Positions 8,533 to 17,705 of a DNA stretch of 64,000 nt are shown piece after piece (within the stretch, counting starts at the first letter, position 1; every line of letters starts with the position of its first letter). A program made the translations under genes and the position numbers. The stretch is from assembly GCF_000738005.1 (NCBI RefSeq), contig NZ_JHAL01000001.1, positions 369,108 through 433,107 on the forward strand, read 5' to 3'. Origin of the DNA: Bifidobacterium crudilactis. Lineage in GTDB: Bacteria > Actinomycetota > Actinomycetes > Actinomycetales > Bifidobacteriaceae. The notes under the pieces are model-generated. The model saw only the letters and a program-made list of their open reading frames with translations. It was not told the DNA's origin and ran no database searches.

Positions 8533-9528
8533 TCATGATGCCTTTCTGAGAGATTCCACAGCTTCGATGAAAGGCGCCATTCTGTCAGGTCTCGCATAAG
8601 AATCAGACGACGATAGCTTATACACTGTGGTTTGCCTGGGTAACGTTGTTAGCAGCGACCAGAATTGGCTTGTAGGAGCTTGTTCGAGTTGCGGTCTGAG
8701 CATTTCGCATTCCGTGTTGTTGGGTGGGAGTTGGTTGAATTCTTTGCTGATGGTGGGGATGTCTTCTCGTGCGATTTTGGCGAAGTGGTTGATGAGCAGG
8801 TATTCGAGCACCATGTCGTATCGGTTGAAGTACTCGGTGTAGATTGCTTTGAGGAATTTGAACAGCAGCGAGTGCGGCTGGGCGGCCATGAAATAACTCT
8901 CCCACACTGTAATATCCACGCATTTCGGTTCCATGGGAAAATTCGGGTTGAGTCCTGTGGCGTTCCAGAAGGGTCTGGTGAATATCTCGTCGGGCAATGG
9001 TGCGGTCAGGAGCACCGTCGCGTCGAGCCAGCAACCCCCATACTGTTCGAGTAATGCGAAGCGAATGTAATCGGTAAAGTGTGCGGCTCCGATGTTGTGT
9101 TGTCTGTACAGTTCGAGGACACGGGGACTGATGTCGACGTATTGGTTGATGGTGTCGAGTGAGACGACGTGAACGGGGTGTGTGCCGGCGTGGGCTTTGG
9201 TGTTGGCGATAAGGGTCGCAATAAAAGGCGGAGCGTTCTGCTCCCCTTGGAGCCAACACATCCAGATAGGCGCAGTAGAAATGTTGCCATGAGCGACTGC
9301 GGTTTCTTCCAGGCCTTTCCACCCGTCGGTGAAGGGGCCAAACTCACGACGCAGAAAACGTTGAAATTCACGGTTTCTTTGCTGGTTTATCCATGTTGAA
9401 TAGGGTGTTCCAAGTATCCGATTGGTGACTTCTGCCAAATAATTGAGAGCGATGATTCCTAAGAACAGCGGTGATACATCTGTAGCGTATCTCATTAGTC
9501 GCAAGAGCCGCCTGCGTATAGTTGACAT
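8533..9528 (-). CDS. Capsular polysaccharide glycosyltransferase (Caps_synth family), copy A
   Basis: About 331 residues with an N-terminal hydrophobic segment (SPLFLGIIALNYL) and the family core WMCWLQGEQNAPP, HVVSLDTINQYV, and IRFALLEQYGGCWLDATVLL, where YGG and the Asp form the sugar-nucleotide site of DXD/GT32-like enzymes. It likely transfers a sugar onto the lipid-linked EPS unit. The central part is nearly identical to the next gene, while the ends diverge. The second ATG (9528) is better spaced from AAGGA than the first (9531). Confidence 0.82.
   Translation of the reverse strand: MSTIRRRLLRLMRYATDVSPLFLGIIALNYLAEVTNRILGTPYSTWINQQRNREFQRFLRREFGPFTDGWKGLEETAVAHGNISTAPIWMCWLQGEQNAPPFIATLIANTKAHAGTHPVHVVSLDTINQYVDISPRVLELYRQHNIGAAHFTDYIRFALLEQYGGCWLDATVLLTAPLPDEIFTRPFWNATGLNPNFPMEPKCVDITVWESYFMAAQPHSLLFKFLKAIYTEYFNRYDMVLEYLLINHFAKIAREDIPTISKEFNQLPPNNTECEMLRPQLEQAPTSQFWSLLTTLPRQTTVYKLSSSDSYARPDRMAPFIEAVESLRKAS
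8693..8916. repeat. 224-bp direct repeat, copy A (within glycosyltransferase A)
   Basis: Compared base by base with 9757-9980, only five of 224 positions differ. The block covers codons for the region from WESYFMAAQPH to the LRPQ segment near the C-terminus. Flanking regions of the two genes are much less alike. Confidence 0.9.
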
Positions 9529-9566
9529 CATAGTTCCTTATGAATATTCGGGGCGCTTCTATCGAA

Positions 9567-10595
9567 TCAATGTGCGCTGTTCTTCGCTATTGCCGTATCG
9601 GTGAATAGTTCCTGTATGGCTTGGATGAGTGCATCAACATTGTTTCCGCGCGAGTAAGGGTCTCCCTCGGTATGGGATAGCTTAAAGAGGTATGTATCGG
9701 CGGGCAAAGCATCAAGAATATTTCTGTATTCAGTTGACGGTGCACGGATTAATCTGGGTCTGAGCATTTCGCATTCCGTGTTGTTGGGCGGGAGTTGGTT
9801 GAATTCTTTGCTGATGGTGGGGATGTCTTCTCGTGCGATTTTGGCGAAGTGGTTGATGAGCAGGTATTCGAGCACCATGTCGTATCGGTTGAAGTACTCG
9901 GTGTAGATTGCTTTGAGGAATTTGAACAGCAATGCGTGCGGCTGGGCGGCCATGAAATAACTCTCCCACACCGTAATATCAACACAAAATGGGACGAAGA
10001 ATGTCGCAGGGTTGAGTCCTGTCGCGTTCCAGAAGGGTCTGGTGAATATCTCGTCGGGCAATGGTGCGGTCAGGAGCATCGTCGCGTCAAGCCAACAGCC
10101 ACCATACTCTTCCAGGAGAGCGAAGCGGAGCATGTTGGCTACGACATTTGCTCCGATTTTGTGTTGTTTGTAGAGTTTGAGGATTTGTGGGTCGATTTCG
10201 ACGTATTGGTTGATGGTGTCGAGTGAGACCACGTGGACGGGGTGTGTGCCGGCGTGGGCTTTGGTGTTGGCGATGAGGGCAGCGATGAGCGGAGGTGCGT
10301 TCTTCTCTCCTTGTAGCCAGAACATCCAGATGGGTGCCGTTGAAGGATCGGCGAAGGGGACGGCGGTCTCTTCCAAGTCTTTCCACTGGTCGACGAAAGG
10401 GCCAAACTCGCGACGCAAAAACCGCTGAAACAGACCATCCCTGTATCTGTGAATCCTATGGCGGCAATAGGTGTTGGTGATTTTATGTGCGTATCGATCT
10501 ACACGGGTCACTCGTCCAAGAAGATAGAACCAGAGAGAAACCTGCCGTGAGTGGTAATACAGGTTGTGAGCCTTTTGCCTTATTGCCGTAATCAT
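9567..10595 (-). CDS. Capsular polysaccharide glycosyltransferase (Caps_synth family), copy B
   Basis: About 342 residues, same family and order of motifs as copy A: WMFWLQGEKNAPP, HVVSLDTINQYV and LRFALLEEYGGCWLDATMLL. The N-terminal ~70 and C-terminal ~40 residues differ from copy A, which suggests different acceptors or donors with a shared fold. The ATG at 10595 is preferred because AGGA lies 6-7 bases upstream; a GTG at 10622 is in frame but poorly supported. It precedes copy A in a minus-strand run that begins at the flippase. Confidence 0.82.
   Translation of the reverse strand: MITAIRQKAHNLYYHSRQVSLWFYLLGRVTRVDRYAHKITNTYCRHRIHRYRDGLFQRFLRREFGPFVDQWKDLEETAVPFADPSTAPIWMFWLQGEKNAPPLIAALIANTKAHAGTHPVHVVSLDTINQYVEIDPQILKLYKQHKIGANVVANMLRFALLEEYGGCWLDATMLLTAPLPDEIFTRPFWNATGLNPATFFVPFCVDITVWESYFMAAQPHALLFKFLKAIYTEYFNRYDMVLEYLLINHFAKIAREDIPTISKEFNQLPPNNTECEMLRPRLIRAPSTEYRNILDALPADTYLFKLSHTEGDPYSRGNNVDALIQAIQELFTDTAIAKNSAH
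9757..9980. repeat. 224-bp direct repeat, copy B (within glycosyltransferase B)
   Basis: Partner of 8693-8916, offset by 1064 bases, with 219 of 224 positions identical. Both copies are in the same orientation, so recombination between them would delete about 1.06 kb and leave one in-frame chimeric gene. Confidence 0.9.
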
Positions 10596-10656
10596 TTGTA
10601 TTCCTCGCATTGTTTGCTTCACTTGCTCTTCGCTGGACGGACTGATTGTGCCAGTC

Positions 10657-12080
10657 TTATTTCTTTGGCAATCGGATGCGCTGAAGCAGTATCTTCATGT
10701 CGGATCTGAGAGCGATAAATGCCAAGACCGCAATGATGAAGAAAATGCATAGTGAAAGGTAGGTATTGCCTCGCACTTGAAAAGATGCGCTAACCGCTTG
10801 AATGGACAGTAGTAATGCCCCGATGGTGAAGAAGAATGAATCGATCGGGATTTTCATAATTGTACGTGCCATGATGACGCGGACACCGAAAACCGTGGCG
10901 TTGCTTACAGTAAGAGCCAGGCTGGCTCCTTGCAGCCCTAATTTGGGTATTAGTAACCATGTGAGACCGGCACATAGGATAGCCCCGACAACAGTCGTCT
11001 TCATAATAAGTGATGTCCTCATGCTTGCCGCGTACACGGTTGAATAGAATGAACTGAGTTGGCTGAAATAGACGGCTACGAGTAACAGCGGAGCTAAAGT
11101 CCAAGCGGAATAAAATTGCCGCTGGAATAATATTGAAGCCAGCATTGGGCTAAGTATGATAAGCGCCGATATGCACACAGTGAGCACTGCATTTAGGCTC
11201 TTGAACACGGTCCCGAAAAAGTGTGCAGCTTCTTTGCTCCCATACTCTTGATATGCCGAGAGTTGCCATGCGCGAGAGAACAGTCCATAAGCGGCAGCAA
11301 GAATGTTGGGAATTTTGCCAGCGGCGGCGAATAATCCGGTTGCTGCAACTCCCAGCATCCCCGTGATGAAAAAACGATTAATGCTGGTGCTCATCCACCA
11401 GAGCAGAGCATCGGGAACCAGTGGAAGGCAATAGCGAAGCATCTTTTTCGAGATGATGAACAGTTGCCCCGAATCTCTCAAGTGCAGTTGGATTTGGAGA
11501 TATATCTTTCCCGGGAAGAGGTAGCAGAAAACGCTGAAACCATAACCGATTATCAGCGATCCCCAATACCCTTGCACTCCCCAATCCAACACGGCGATAA
11601 AAACCGCCGCTGCCCCTCCCATTATTGTCGAACTGATAATTGAGATTCCCGCGATGAGTTTGATTTTGTTCAACGCCCGTGCGACCTGGCTCAGATATTC
11701 TGTCAGCACATTGAGCACAAACATTACAAAAAACTCAGCTTTGTATTCCCCTAATCCGCCAAAAATGCCCAAGTTCAACAGGGGAGGGCAGCAGCTGATG
11801 CGAGGCATCCGCCAAGAGTAACCAGTAAACCAATACTTATGCATTCCTGAGGTTTGTCCTTGCCTGCAAGAACGAATCTCATAGTCGCATCGCCTATGCA
11901 CAGAGTCATCATAGGCAAGAGTAATGAACTGGTTGCGATGCCCAAGTCGGTCATCCCAAACTCCGCTTTGGATAGATATCCGGTATATAGAGGGATGAGA
12001 ATGAAAGTGATGAGTTTTGTGGAGACGGTGCTCAAACCGAACAGGCCGATATTCGTCACAAGATTCTTATATTTGCCCAA
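10657..12080 (-). pseudogene. Wzx-type polysaccharide flippase, frameshifted
   Basis: Two overlapping reading frames make one MATE/MOP-family flippase. The first ~95 residues (GKYKNLVTNIGLFG, IPLYTGYLSKAEFGMTDLG) are read from 12080 and end at a TGA at 11775. The rest (LLNLGIFGGLGEYKAEFF to the C-terminus, about ten helices) continues in the -1 frame. One extra G in the GGGG run at 11781-11784 would restore the frame. The product would move lipid-linked repeat units across the membrane. The 5' end is also doubtful: the only in-frame start is TTG at 12080, while an RBS and ATG at 12114 lead into another frame. Either the gene is broken or the sequence has small errors. Confidence 0.75.
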
Positions 12081-12197
12081 GGGTAACCATAACCGAGGGC
12101 CGTAGGGCTTTCATTATGGATTTTCCTTCCATGCCAAAGGTCTCCTCTGCGCTAGAAATCGGTACTGCTCCGATTGTCGTCATTGCAAAAACAGTCA

Positions 12198-12219
12198 TAT
12201 TGTATGATTATTTACAATA
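12198..12219. promoter_or_regulatory. Inverted repeat TATTGTA-N8-TACAATA between divergent EPS genes
   Basis: A perfect 7-8-7 inverted repeat in the AT-rich gap between the flippase (minus) and the glycosyltransferase 2 gene (plus). Related sequences occur at 16076-16100 and near 21153 before other EPS genes. It is a candidate operator; the rest of the gap shows no gene. Confidence 0.4.
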
Positions 12220-12310
12220 AACCAAAACATTACCATGTTCGAAAGTGGAGGGTCATGCTCACTGCTGTGTCGCCGTTTGCGAGTTCGACTTCACCCATGG
12301 AGGCAAGGGC

Positions 12311-13321
12311 ATGACAGCTATTTCGATAGTGATTCCCGTTTATAATGTTGAGCAATATCTCGAGGAATGCATTGAATCGGTGCTTACGCAAGACTATGAG
12401 GACTTCGAGCTCCTGCTCATCGATGATGGTTCTACTGATGGGTCGGGAATCATTTGCGATAAGGCTGCGGATAAGGACACCAGAGTTCGAGTGTTCCATA
12501 AACAGAATGGTGGTGTTTCAGATGCACGCAACTTCGGAATGGAGCGTGTGCGTGGGCAATTCGCCTTATTCGTAGACGCCGATGATACTTTGCATTCGTC
12601 CGCAATGAGCAAATCCATGGAGGTGTTGGCTTCCTCGGAATCGAAAGCCGATTGTTTGGTGTTCACCTATTGGTTGACTGATGAAACAGGTGAACACCGA
12701 TATAGCGATTTCGAGGCGGGGTCATTTCCTCAAGAAGGAGTTGTCACCGGGAAACAGGCATTAGAGGTGCTGCTCAAGGATAAGATTCAGAATTATATTT
12801 GGAGAATATTATTCGCGGTGAGTATTTGGAAATCCAATACCATCGTTCTGCCGGTCGGGCAGATTTATGAAGATGTCTTTGCTCTGTATCGCATCTTCCT
12901 CGGTTCCCGAAATGTCATTTTCATGAACCAATGTTTGTATAACTACCGTCAACGAAGTGATTCTTTTATGCACAGGCCGTCCTTGAGCGGTGTTCTGCAA
13001 TACAGGAACGCCTTCATTCAGCGGAGTCATGATCTGTGCGCGCAAATACCAGGGCTGTCCTCACTGTGTCGAGCGCAGATTTACAAGGCGCATTATCGTG
13101 TTGTCATATATATGCTTCGAAATGGCATGATGTGCAATCAACAGGAAATTGATTTGCTGCGTGAGTCGATTCACGCCCTGAAATCGGAAAAGTTCCGAGG
13201 GGATATACCCTCAGTTTTCTCTTTGAAACAGAAACTCACGGTGTCGTTGTTGAGATATTGCCCTGTGAACGTACTGTTGGGGGCAATCCGCCTCATGCGG
13301 AAAAGAGCCCACTTGGGGTGA
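12311..13321 (+). CDS. Glycosyltransferase family 2
   Basis: About 336 residues with the classical GT-A start ISIVIPVYNVEQYLEECIES, LLIDDGSTDGS, NGGVSDARNFG and FVDADDTL, where the DxD binds the metal and sugar nucleotide. The ATG at 12311 follows GGAGG by 7 bases; an upstream in-frame start would add 22 non-homologous residues. It is the only plus-strand glycosyltransferase gene in this part of the locus and faces the two GT4 genes. The sugar it transfers cannot be read from the sequence. Confidence 0.86.
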   Translation: MTAISIVIPVYNVEQYLEECIESVLTQDYEDFELLLIDDGSTDGSGIICDKAADKDTRVRVFHKQNGGVSDARNFGMERVRGQFALFVDADDTLHSSAMSKSMEVLASSESKADCLVFTYWLTDETGEHRYSDFEAGSFPQEGVVTGKQALEVLLKDKIQNYIWRILFAVSIWKSNTIVLPVGQIYEDVFALYRIFLGSRNVIFMNQCLYNYRQRSDSFMHRPSLSGVLQYRNAFIQRSHDLCAQIPGLSSLCRAQIYKAHYRVVIYMLRNGMMCNQQEIDLLRESIHALKSEKFRGDIPSVFSLKQKLTVSLLRYCPVNVLLGAIRLMRKRAHLG

Positions 13322-13367
13322 TGATTGATGTGTCGGTATCTGAGATGACTGGTTCGTCTTTCGTCGG

Positions 13368-14627
13368 TCAACACCCAAGAAGCTGATGCAGCTGGAGCAA
13401 ATACTGTTCTTGCCTTGCCGAAGGTTTGCTTGTGCACTTCGCTTCCCTGTCGGGTGCTTCGAGATTCATATGCTTTTTAGCCGCCAACTCCCGCATCGCC
13501 GCAGTCAGATTCCGGACCAGGTCTTCGTCGCGTTCGAGAATCGCCACTCTGCCTTCGTTGACATATTCGGGTATGCCTCCGGAGCGCGTGGTGATGAGCG
13601 CTCGCCCGGAGGCCAGTGCTTCGATGACGGCGAGCGGGGCAGGGTCGTCCCATATGGACGGCAGGCAGCAGATGTCCGCCAGCGCGTAGATTCCGGGCAT
13701 CTGTGAGTACTCGACGAATCCGGTGAACAGGATGCGTTTGCCCGCGCGTTCGGCGAGTCTGCGTAGATGCTCTTCGAAGGGACTGACGATGTCGGTGTCG
13801 ACGAAAAACGAGCCTGCGATCACCAAACGAGAATCTGGAATATCCGCCTGATTGAATGCCTCCAGCAGTTCCGCCGCGCCCTTTTCCGGAGTCAACCGGC
13901 CGCTGAACAGAAATACCGTTTCGCTGCTTCTGATACCCAGTTTCCGGCGCCATGCGATTCCCGCTTGTTGCGTCGCCGGATTATCGGGATTGAAGGCATC
14001 CGTATCCACGCGATTGCGCCACACCGCACGTTGGTCCTTGCGAAGAGGGCCGATGCGCTCTTCAAGTTTGTCGATGATGAACTGCGAGACGCCCAGAACC
14101 TTGCGCACCTGCCGTATTTCCTTGGTACAGCCGAAGGTGCCGGTGACCTCATTGTGTAGATGGTAGTAAATCTTTCCTGCATAGCGTCGCGCGTTGCCGA
14201 ACAGCTTGAACACGGCGAACAGCGTCGCATGGTTCTCAATGATGATGGCATCGGCTGCCGCATCATCGCTGACATTTGCCAGTTTCTTCGCCACTGCACG
14301 GATGTACCACAAGCGTTGCGCGATGAAACGGTAGCTCATGAGTTTCTGTTTGCGCAGTATGTATTTGGCGCCCCAGTAGATGCAGCAGTCCACAGCCCGA
14401 ATCGGGATGGGTATGGGGATGAAAACACACTGAGTGCGGTGGTATTCCAGTGAGGCGTCGACTGCCTGCGGGGTCCGAACCGAATACACGGTGAAGTCGA
14501 AGACTGGATGTCTCTCATTCTGACGAATCAGCATCGTGTCAAGCGCTTCGACCGCCCCGCCCGAGGTATTCGGCACGGGGAGGTAGCCCGAAGTGACGAT
14601 GGATACCCTGGTCTTTGCGGAGTTCAT
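13368..14627 (-). CDS. Glycosyltransferase family 4 (GT-B)
   Basis: A 419-residue GT-B enzyme. The N-terminal half contains SGYLPVPNTSGGAVEALD (acceptor side). The C-terminal half has the nucleotide-sugar pattern GRLTPEKGAAELLEAF and the E-x7-E-like segment DDPAPLAVIEALASGRALITT. It retains the donor-side glutamate. Its ATG at 14627 overlaps the stop of the upstream glycosyltransferase by four bases (ATGA), so the two form an operon. Likely adds one sugar of the EPS unit at the cytoplasmic face. Confidence 0.85.
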   Translation of the reverse strand: MNSAKTRVSIVTSGYLPVPNTSGGAVEALDTMLIRQNERHPVFDFTVYSVRTPQAVDASLEYHRTQCVFIPIPIPIRAVDCCIYWGAKYILRKQKLMSYRFIAQRLWYIRAVAKKLANVSDDAAADAIIIENHATLFAVFKLFGNARRYAGKIYYHLHNEVTGTFGCTKEIRQVRKVLGVSQFIIDKLEERIGPLRKDQRAVWRNRVDTDAFNPDNPATQQAGIAWRRKLGIRSSETVFLFSGRLTPEKGAAELLEAFNQADIPDSRLVIAGSFFVDTDIVSPFEEHLRRLAERAGKRILFTGFVEYSQMPGIYALADICCLPSIWDDPAPLAVIEALASGRALITTRSGGIPEYVNEGRVAILERDEDLVRNLTAAMRELAAKKHMNLEAPDREAKCTSKPSARQEQYLLQLHQLLGC

Positions 14628-15934
14628 GAGCGCCGAACCGTCTGTATGGGTGGAAACGCATCGGGGCAGGCATCAGAGCGTTCGTCTGTGTGTTCGTCAT
14701 CCAGACGTTCGCTTTCCTGTCGGTAATTTGCTGACGGCGAGGCGATGTGGACAGGCACCCGATTTGCCAATGAACGTTGACTCTGCCCTTCTGCGGCCAG
14801 ACTCTGATACCAGCGACACAATGATTCCGCACTCTGCCTGATGTCGTAGCCGGCGGCGGCAAGCTCTCTGCTGTGTCCGTTCCTCTCGAATTCCGTCACC
14901 ATGCGTTGCCGCGTGGCGATGTTCGCCAGATGCTCGCTCCACTGTGTGATGTCGGATCTCAACGGCAGTCGCTCGACTGCACCGGGAACGATGCATGCCT
15001 CGGCAGGGATGGCGGTGGAGGCGAGAACCGGCAGGCCCGTTGCCTGTGCTTCGATGACAGCCATGCCGAGACCTTCGTACAGTGACGGGAACAACAGGGC
15101 GTCGCATGCCTGATACAACGCTGAGATATGGTCTCGCACACCGAGGAAACGCACTGCGTGGTCGATATGCAAATCTCGTGCCAGCCGGCGTAACTCGACC
15201 AGCATCGGACCATCCCCGGCTACCAGTAACACCGCTTCCGGCACTTGAGACAGCAGTCCGGCGAAGACCTTGAGGGCGAAGGTCTGATTCTTCTGCGTGC
15301 AAAGTCGTCCGATGCAGGCGACGGTGAACTGCTGCGGTGATAGGTTCAGGGCGTCTCGTTGCCGATTGCGTATCCGGGGCGAGAAGGTGAACTCCGCAAG
15401 GTCGATGGCGTTCCTGACGATGTGAACCTCGTCGATGCTTCTCCACCGACCGCCGAAGAGCCATGACGCGGCATGGTGCGAGCATGCTGCGAGATGCGTG
15501 GGGAAGAGCCGTGAGCAAGTCTTCAGCATGGATTTAACCGCATTTCGCAGAGGCTCGCCGGGGTCGGAAGCGCTGTGGCTGTGCGCAATGCGAATGGGGA
15601 CGCCTGCGAGTCTGGCCGACAACAGGGGGAATACGCTCAGCGCATTGATATGCGAATGAACGATGTCGGGTGACGTCGAGGCGAACACCCGTCGGCAAGC
15701 CAGGACGTGCGTCACCACATGCCTGCAGGGCGGAATAACGAACACCCGACCTCCGGACCGTTCAATCTCCTTGAGGGGGACCTTCGACGAATCAGCATCG
15801 ACGATGAAATCGAACTGCACGCAAGATTTGTCAAGATGCCGGTAGTGATTCATCACCGAGCTTTCAACGCCACCGCCCACCATCTTGCCAACCACCACGG
15901 CGATACGAACAGGGGGATCATCGGAGATGGTCAT
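14624..15934 (-). CDS. Glycosyltransferase family 4 (GT1/EpsF-like)
   Basis: About 436 residues. IAVVVGKMVGGGVESSVMNHYRH opens the acceptor domain; DIVHSHINAL, GRLCTQKNQTFALKVFAGLL and FPSLYEGLGMAVIEAQATGLP mark a GT4 enzyme similar to EpsF-type EPS glycosyltransferases. The ATG at 15934 has GGAAGG eight bases upstream; the longer frame to 16078 adds 48 residues without homology. The C-terminal ~40 residues are Ser/Arg/Asp-rich. It is first in the two-gene minus-strand operon with the next glycosyltransferase. Confidence 0.85.
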   Translation of the reverse strand: MTISDDPPVRIAVVVGKMVGGGVESSVMNHYRHLDKSCVQFDFIVDADSSKVPLKEIERSGGRVFVIPPCRHVVTHVLACRRVFASTSPDIVHSHINALSVFPLLSARLAGVPIRIAHSHSASDPGEPLRNAVKSMLKTCSRLFPTHLAACSHHAASWLFGGRWRSIDEVHIVRNAIDLAEFTFSPRIRNRQRDALNLSPQQFTVACIGRLCTQKNQTFALKVFAGLLSQVPEAVLLVAGDGPMLVELRRLARDLHIDHAVRFLGVRDHISALYQACDALLFPSLYEGLGMAVIEAQATGLPVLASTAIPAEACIVPGAVERLPLRSDITQWSEHLANIATRQRMVTEFERNGHSRELAAAGYDIRQSAESLCRWYQSLAAEGQSQRSLANRVPVHIASPSANYRQESERLDDEHTDERSDACPDAFPPIQTVRRS

Positions 15935-16075
15935 GATGGCCGCCTTCCTTGGCGAACGAAACGATATGCCGTCACAAGCCGCTCCCTGTCGAGTGGTGAA
16001 TGGAAACCGAGCTGAGAGAGCGGAATGGATGTTACTCATCCCACGCCTCCGCAAACCACGGACACTCATCATAAC

Positions 16076-16100
16076 CAATATTTATACATATTGTTACAAT
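16076..16100. promoter_or_regulatory. AT-rich inverted repeats upstream of the autokinase gene
   Basis: CAATAT-N6-ATATTG (16076-16093) overlaps ATTGT-T-ACAAT (16090-16100), and a further CATTGTATG lies just downstream. The arrangement resembles the repeat at 12198-12219 and supports a shared regulator of EPS promoters, as inference. Confidence 0.4.
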
Positions 16101-16132
16101 TACGAGACATTGTATGGCGATAGGAGAAATCG

Positions 16133-17632
16133 GTGAGTTCCAAAGATGTGAAAACCGGTGTGACGGCATCTGTGACGACGACTCGGCAATATGGCGAAGA
16201 ACCTGCAGGGGTGTCTCTGATGGACCTGGCGCTCTCTGTGCGCAAACACATCGTCACCGCTATCGTGGGCTTCGTGGTCGTGCTGGGGGCGGTAGGTGCC
16301 TATACCCTCTTGGCCACGCCCAAGTACACGGCCACGGCGGAACTCTTTGCGAGCTATGACTTCAGCGCGGCCAGCGCAGAAGACATCTCTGCGATTACGA
16401 TGGCAGGTTCCTATATCTCAAACCAGATAAAGTCATACCCTGACCTTGCCAAAACGCAGGCGGTGTTGGACCCCGTCATTCGCAAGCTGGGTTTGGAGAC
16501 CACTGCCAAGGGGCTGTCCGAAGGCATCACGGTGACCAATCCGGAAGACACGCTGCTCGTTCGCGTGGAGGTTGAATCCGATGAGGCGGCGCAGTCGCAG
16601 CGAATAGCGGACTCTGTGGCCGAATCGCTGTCCGAGGTGGTGGCGTCGTCGTTGTATTCGACATCGAATTCGCTTATCAAACTGGAGGTTGTCCAACATG
16701 CGTCTTTGCCGCAGCAACCCAGCACGCCGAACATCAAACTCAATGTGCTGTTGGGGCTGGTCGTTGGTCTGATGGTCGGTCTTGCCGCCGCAATCGTGAA
16801 AGACATGGCGGACACGCGTTTGCATTCGGCTCAAGACCTCGAGAAGCTGGCGCATGCGGCTCTGTTGGGTTCCATCCCTGAAAGCGAAGTGGTCGTGAGC
16901 AAGACCCCCGTGGTCATCAATGAGCCTGGTTCCCTGGTGTCGGAAGAGTACAGGCGCATTCGCAGCAATCTGTCCTTCACCCTGCCGGTCGAGGGTGAGC
17001 AATCCAGGTTGATTGTTCTGACGTCGACTGATTCAGGTGAAGGCAAAACCACGACCGCGGTGAACCTGGCCGTTGCATTTGCCGAGAACGAAAGCCGCGT
17101 GTTGTTGATTGACGCCGATTTGCGGCATTCGTCGGTGGCCGACAAAATGAATATCGATGGCACGGCCGGCCTGTCGCATGTGCTGTCGGGCCAGGCGCGA
17201 GTGGTCGACGTGGTTCAGACCTATTGGAAACCCAATCTGCACATCATGCCTGCGGGCGTCAGACCTCCCAATGCGTCGCTTCTGTTGAATTCCGCCACGA
17301 TGCAGTGCCTGTTGGGCCAGGCGCTCAAACAATACGACTATGTGATCGTTGACACCACGCCGATGTCCATCGCCGCAGACGCCAGCGTCTTCGGTCGCAT
17401 CAGCGATGGCATTGTGCTGGTGGCAGGGCGGGAACGTTGCGATATCAAAGAACTAACAGCTATCGTCGAACAGTTCGACAATGCGGAAGTGCCTATTCTG
17501 GGCACCATCTTCAACTTTGCTGAACGCGTGAAAAGGCATAACGGCAACTATTACTATTACGCTTCCGACCGGAAATCGAAACGCGGAAGCCGCCCCCGCC
17601 AGCCCAAGGGTGATTCTTCGACACGGCAGTGA
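16133..17632 (+). CDS. EPS chain-length regulator and tyrosine autokinase (Wzz-BY-kinase fusion)
   Basis: 499 residues: first membrane helix at about 40-60, extracytoplasmic Wzz domain, second helix at about 204-222 preceded by the Pro-rich QQPSTPN, then a cytoplasmic kinase. Walker A SGEGKTTT is at 301-308, Walker A' LLIDADLR at 324-331, and VIVDTTP forms Walker B. The tail holds a YYYY cluster at 473-476 as the likely autophosphorylation site. Single-chain fusion is the proteobacterial-like and actinobacterial form, unlike the split CpsC/CpsD of Firmicutes. The GTG start has AGGAGA upstream. The convergent downstream gene is its probable phosphatase. Confidence 0.9.
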   Translation: MSSKDVKTGVTASVTTTRQYGEEPAGVSLMDLALSVRKHIVTAIVGFVVVLGAVGAYTLLATPKYTATAELFASYDFSAASAEDISAITMAGSYISNQIKSYPDLAKTQAVLDPVIRKLGLETTAKGLSEGITVTNPEDTLLVRVEVESDEAAQSQRIADSVAESLSEVVASSLYSTSNSLIKLEVVQHASLPQQPSTPNIKLNVLLGLVVGLMVGLAAAIVKDMADTRLHSAQDLEKLAHAALLGSIPESEVVVSKTPVVINEPGSLVSEEYRRIRSNLSFTLPVEGEQSRLIVLTSTDSGEGKTTTAVNLAVAFAENESRVLLIDADLRHSSVADKMNIDGTAGLSHVLSGQARVVDVVQTYWKPNLHIMPAGVRPPNASLLLNSATMQCLLGQALKQYDYVIVDTTPMSIAADASVFGRISDGIVLVAGRERCDIKELTAIVEQFDNAEVPILGTIFNFAERVKRHNGNYYYYASDRKSKRGSRPRQPKGDSSTRQ

Positions 17633-17645
17633 TTGCAGCCGTGAC

Positions 17646-17686
17646 TGCAGTGCCGACAGTGTCGTGTCGGCAGTGTCGGCACTGCA
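17646..17686. terminator. Bidirectional hairpin between the autokinase and phosphatase genes
   Basis: TGCAGTGCCGACA (17646-17658) and TGTCGGCACTGCA (17674-17686) form a perfect 13-bp stem with a 15-nt loop between converging genes. Confidence 0.7.
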
Positions 17687-17705
17687 TGGAAGCAGAGGCT
17701 GAAGC

